A DNA stretch of 17,146 nt from JAALKW01 sp033791145 (GTDB lineage Bacteria > Pseudomonadota > Gammaproteobacteria > Legionellales > Legionellaceae), in NCBI GenBank assembly GCA_033791145.1, contig JASJHH010000094.1, forward strand, positions 1-17,146, written 5' to 3'. The translations under genes were made by a program, and so were the position numbers. A model generated the notes under the pieces. It made no database searches. It saw nothing but the letters and a program-made list of their open reading frames with translations, and had not been told where the DNA came from. Positions 15,036-17,146 of the stretch are shown here, one piece after another (position 1 is the first letter of the stretch; every line of letters starts with the position of its first letter).

Positions 15036-15801
15036 GTTTCATCTCAAGCAATAAATTATCTAATTGATCTAAAAAATGCATTTTAAAACTACCAGGACCA
15101 CTTGATTTTTGTGCAGCAAGTGCGCCACATCGGCCATAATACCAAGCTGAAGCTTGTGCGGCTTCATAGAAATCATCTGGCATGGCAGCACAAAAAGCAG
15201 CTGTAACAGCTGTAAATAAGCATCCGGTGCCAACGACTTTGGGCATCATCGGTGAGCCTTCGGATAAATGCGTTATTTTACTACCCGATACAATCACATC
15301 CGTCACACCACTAACCAAGACAACGCATTGATATTGCTTTGAAAGTGCTGTTGCCGCTGTTTCAGCATCTAGGCTCACAGCCAAGCTATCAACGCCTTTG
15401 GTTTGCACGGCCTCTCCTGCAAGCGCCATGATTTCGCTTGCATTGCCACGTACTAATGCAATCTTATAATTTTGTAATAAATTAACAGCTGTTTGCGTTC
15501 TATAAGCTGTTGCACCCGCACCAACCGGATCAAGAATAATAGGTATATTCAGCGCGTTTGCATGCATACAAGCTGTTTCAGCACGTGCAATAAATGCTTG
15601 ATTCAGTGTTCCGATGTTAATCACCAAGGCTTGTGATATTTTCAGTAAATCTTCTACTTCTTCAGCTGATTCACTCATAATAGGAGACGCACCAAGGCTG
15701 ATTAGCCCATTGGCCACAAAGTCCATCGACACATAATTCGTAAGATTTAATACGAGCGGGTTAAGTGTTTTTAATTGAGAGATAATGGGTTCATACTTCA
15801 T
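15025..15801 (-). CDS. thiM: Hydroxyethylthiazole kinase ThiM
   Basis: ThiM phosphorylates salvaged hydroxyethylthiazole, giving the second substrate of ThiE. The protein (258 aa from the ATG at 15801) shows L-N-L-T-N-Y-V-S-M-D-F-V-A-N near 18-31, S-L-G-A-S-P-I-M-S near 35-43, I-L-D-P-V-G-A-G-A-T near 89-98, V-R-G-N-A-S-E-I near 116-123 and the catalytic V-V-G-T-G-C near 189-194. A GTG directly before the ATG (15804) is an alternative start. I prefer the ATG, with AAGGAAG nine bases upstream. The gene overlaps the thiE stop by 11 bp. ThiM is a salvage enzyme only; de novo thiazole synthesis uses ThiG and is not encoded here. Confidence 0.96.
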   Translation of the reverse strand: MKYEPIISQLKTLNPLVLNLTNYVSMDFVANGLISLGASPIMSESAEEVEDLLKISQALVINIGTLNQAFIARAETACMHANALNIPIILDPVGAGATAYRTQTAVNLLQNYKIALVRGNASEIMALAGEAVQTKGVDSLAVSLDAETAATALSKQYQCVVLVSGVTDVIVSGSKITHLSEGSPMMPKVVGTGCLFTAVTAAFCAAMPDDFYEAAQASAWYYGRCGALAAQKSSGPGSFKMHFLDQLDNLLLEMKHAT

Positions 15802-16426
15802 CACAAAGTGCTTCCTTTAATAATTGGGTGGTTTGCTTTATTGTATTTGAGGCTTGAATCGCACTGACAACTGCAACGCCTGCAGCGCCTTGTGCCATGA
15901 CAGTATTTATATTAGTCGCATTAATGCCACCAATACCAATCACAGGGTGTTTTGATTGTTGAACCAAATTTTTTAAGCCATCAAGGCCCCAAATGGTTTT
16001 ACAATTGGTTTTGGTTTGGCTTTCAAAAACCGCACTCGCTGCAACGTAATCAATACAATCGAGCTGATTTGCCGCATCGAGTTCTTCTAAGCTTTCAATA
16101 GACAAACCAATACATTTATCTGGCCCAAGGCGTTTACGGGCAGCAAGAGGGCAGCCATCGGTTTGACCTAAGTGCACCCCATAGGCATCGACCACTTCGG
16201 TGAGCGCAACAGAATCGTTAATAATTAATGGGATTTGTCGAGCATCTAAAAATTTTTTGAGTGCATAGACCCAAACATACGTTTCAAAGCGCGTTAGAGA
16301 TTTTGATCTAAATTGCACGTGCGTGACGCCACCTAAAATAGCTTGATTAAGCAATTCTAAATAGGCTTCTATCGTATGATCTTTGATATCTGTTACAAAA
16401 CACAACATGGGTGCTGTTAGCTTCAT
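15791..16426 (-). CDS. thiE: Thiamin-phosphate synthase ThiE
   Basis: ThiE joins HMP-pyrophosphate and thiazole phosphate to thiamin phosphate. The 211-aa TIM-barrel protein has the usual length and shows V-T-H-V-Q-F-R-S-K near 34-42 (pyrophosphate-binding Arg and Lys), L-I-I-N-D near 67-71, G-V-H-L-G-Q-T-D near 83-90, I-G-L-S near 106-109, V-I-G-I-G-G-I near 163-169 and G-A-A-G-V-A-V-V-S-A-I near 181-191. It is the first gene of the operon. Its ATG lies 6 nt after the TPP riboswitch, and its Shine-Dalgarno is inside that element. The stop overlaps thiM, so downstream translation is probably coupled. Confidence 0.96.
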   Translation of the reverse strand: MKLTAPMLCFVTDIKDHTIEAYLELLNQAILGGVTHVQFRSKSLTRFETYVWVYALKKFLDARQIPLIINDSVALTEVVDAYGVHLGQTDGCPLAARKRLGPDKCIGLSIESLEELDAANQLDCIDYVAASAVFESQTKTNCKTIWGLDGLKNLVQQSKHPVIGIGGINATNINTVMAQGAAGVAVVSAIQASNTIKQTTQLLKEALCDEV

Positions 16427-16432
16427 TGATTA

Positions 16433-16516
16433 CACTCCCTCCGCAGGTATTACCCAGAGCAGGTTATAAGGGTATTTCTCAGCACGATAATAACCTGTGC
16501 ACCCCTGGTTCGAGTG
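16433..16516 (-). promoter_or_regulatory. TPP riboswitch (thi box) controlling thiE-thiM-thiD-tenA
   Basis: Read on the minus strand, the leader contains the conserved thi-box elements in order: GGGGTGC, then GCTGAGA, then ACCCTTATAACCTG, CTGGGTAATACC and GCGGAGGGAG. CACTC at the 5' end (16512-16516) pairs with GAGTG at the 3' end (16433-16437), closing P1, with a few unpaired bases (GAACCA) before GGGG that are unusual. The GGAGGG serving as the thiE Shine-Dalgarno lies at the 3' edge of the aptamer, ending about 10 nt before the ATG. Binding of thiamin pyrophosphate should hide it, so control is probably at translation initiation. No U-tract terminator is present between aptamer and gene. 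Confidence 0.93.
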
Positions 16517-16519
16517 CGT

Positions 16520-16548
16520 ACTCTAATGAGAAAGTTATGAATGGTCAA
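16520..16548 (-). promoter_or_regulatory. Sigma-70 promoter of the thiamin operon
   Basis: On the minus strand TTGACC (16543-16548) and TAGAGT (16520-16525) are spaced by exactly 17 bp, matching 5 and 4 of 6 consensus bases. Transcription would start near 16513-16517, right at the 5' edge of the riboswitch. Confidence 0.6.
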
Positions 16549-16645
16549 GGATTAGCAAAAATTTCGGCAATTCTTCAGTTAAGCAACTTAACACCTAAAG
16601 ATATGACAACATATTTAGCATAAAAATAGCGAAACTATGATTGCT

Positions 16646-16654
16646 TGCTATACT
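16646..16654 (+). promoter_or_regulatory. Extended -10 promoter of the J-domain gene
   Basis: TGCTATACT carries the TGn extension plus TATACT (5 of 6 to consensus). It lies 33 bp before the ATG at 16688. No good -35 is seen, consistent with an extended -10 type. Confidence 0.45.
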
Positions 16655-16687
16655 TTCAGTGTAAAACTAACTCTATGGTGGTTAATT

Positions 16688-17146
16688 ATGATTATTTTAA
16701 ACATGAAAAGTCTCTCGAAAGACGAAAAAATAACTAAAGTATACAAGAAATAGGCAGCTCTATATCATCCAGATAAAAGCTCAGTAGACGAAAGTGAGGC
16801 GAAGTTTAAAGAGTTAACTGATGCCTTCAATACATTGAATCCGACAAATAACCCCGAGACCTTTCAAGAGGTTATTAATCGTATATACAGGGAATATGCT
16901 AGCCCAGTTCGGGAACCGCTTATTATCGCGATTAATACTTTCGCAACTTTACATGCAGGAGCAGAGCAATTTAAAATTGCTAATGCTAAGGAAAAAACGA
17001 TTTTAAAGAAATTCAGGGATGAAGAAAGAACTAGAGAACTTAATGACGTCTATAAAGATTTGTTAGAGGCGTATTCTCTAGATAAAAATAAGCTGAAAGA
17101 TGCCGATGAGAAATTTAAAGAGCTGGAAAATGCCTACAATCAATTA
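16688..17146 (+). pseudogene. Tandem J-domain-like protein interrupted by a TAG codon (3' partial)
   Basis: The ATG at 16688 has GGTGG six bases upstream. The frame reads 21 codons, meets TAG at 16751-16753, then stays open to the right edge (131 codons). Across the stop the protein reads V-Y-K-K-stop-A-A-L-Y-H-P-D-K, the helix II and H-P-D loop of a DnaJ J-domain, followed by helix III (A-K-F-K-E-L-T-D-A-F-N). A second, ungapped 33-residue copy at 17048-17146 has V-Y-K-D-L-L-E-A-Y-S-L-D-K and E-K-F-K-E-L-E-N-A-Y-N, with H-P-D changed to S-L-D. Where copy 1 has TAG, copy 2 has TTG, so one base (16752) explains the break. J-domains stimulate Hsp70 ATPase; helix I is poorly matched here. No in-frame ATG follows the stop inside the window. 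It could be a fresh pseudogene, a read-through gene or a sequencing error. Confidence 0.75.
16739..17146 (+). repeat. Two diverged J-like repeats, 309-bp period
   Basis: Codons at 16739-16837 and 17048-17146 align without gaps over 33 positions, with about 14 identical residues, notably V-Y-K, D-K and K-F-K-E-L. The duplication is old, judging by the divergence, and more copies may lie beyond the right edge. Confidence 0.65.

Noticed and set aside
16411..16623. 70-codon open frame on the plus strand, with an internal 28-codon frame from ATG 16537
   Set aside because: It lies across the TPP riboswitch and the thi promoter, which explain the sequence constraint. The short inner frame has no recognisable homology, though GAGAAAG precedes it.

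Overview
The window looks like a piece of chromosome from an AT-rich gammaproteobacterium. The gene complement (nlpD-rpoS, potABCD, rmuC, NAD-dependent ligA, queA and a salvage-type thiamin operon), several unrecognised coiled-coil or effector-like proteins and a degraded J-domain gene resemble host-associated Legionellales (relatives of Legionella, Coxiella or Rickettsiella). That placement is inference from gene content and general protein similarity; there is no rRNA or other phylogenetic marker to fix it. I see no tRNA, rRNA, insertion sequence or CRISPR array.

Layout. (1) 1-2061, plus strand: a gene entering from the left that reads as a fusion of a YqaA/DedA-type membrane protein with an NlpD-type LysM/LytM lipoprotein, then rpoS. 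(2) 2053-8451, minus strand: rmuC (TTG start), a small cysteine-rich secreted protein, a promoter, the polyamine importer operon potA-potB-potC-potD with overlapping genes, and a 327-aa unknown protein that meets rpoS tail to tail. (3) 8566-12248, plus strand: ligA, queA and, where tgt usually lies, a shrunken Tgt-like gene that has lost both catalytic aspartates but keeps the zinc motif. (4) 12245-16548, minus strand: a promoter and TPP riboswitch driving thiE-thiM-thiD-tenA and then two unrecognised coiled-coil genes. The TenA protein carries an unusual C-terminal membrane hairpin. (5) 16646-17146, plus strand: an extended -10 promoter, a ribosome binding site and the start of a tandem J-domain-like gene broken by one TAG codon, running off the right edge.

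How the genes work together. RpoS is the stationary-phase sigma factor, and its upstream fused gene combines an inner-membrane protein with an amidase-activator-like domain. PotABCD imports spermidine/putrescine from the periplasm. ThiM, ThiD and ThiE convert salvaged thiazole and pyrimidine into thiamin phosphate, with TenA recovering pyrimidine from degraded thiamin. No de novo gene (thiC, thiG) is seen in this operon, which fits a nutrient-scavenging life. The riboswitch appears to work on translation, because the thiE Shine-Dalgarno lies in the 3' strand of the aptamer.

The most notable points are the YqaA-NlpD fusion, the Tgt-like relic beside queA, the TenA membrane fusion followed by two unknown genes under TPP control, the tandem J-domain gene whose repeats pinpoint the nonsense mutation, and a candidate permuted papain-like fold in the 327-aa protein.
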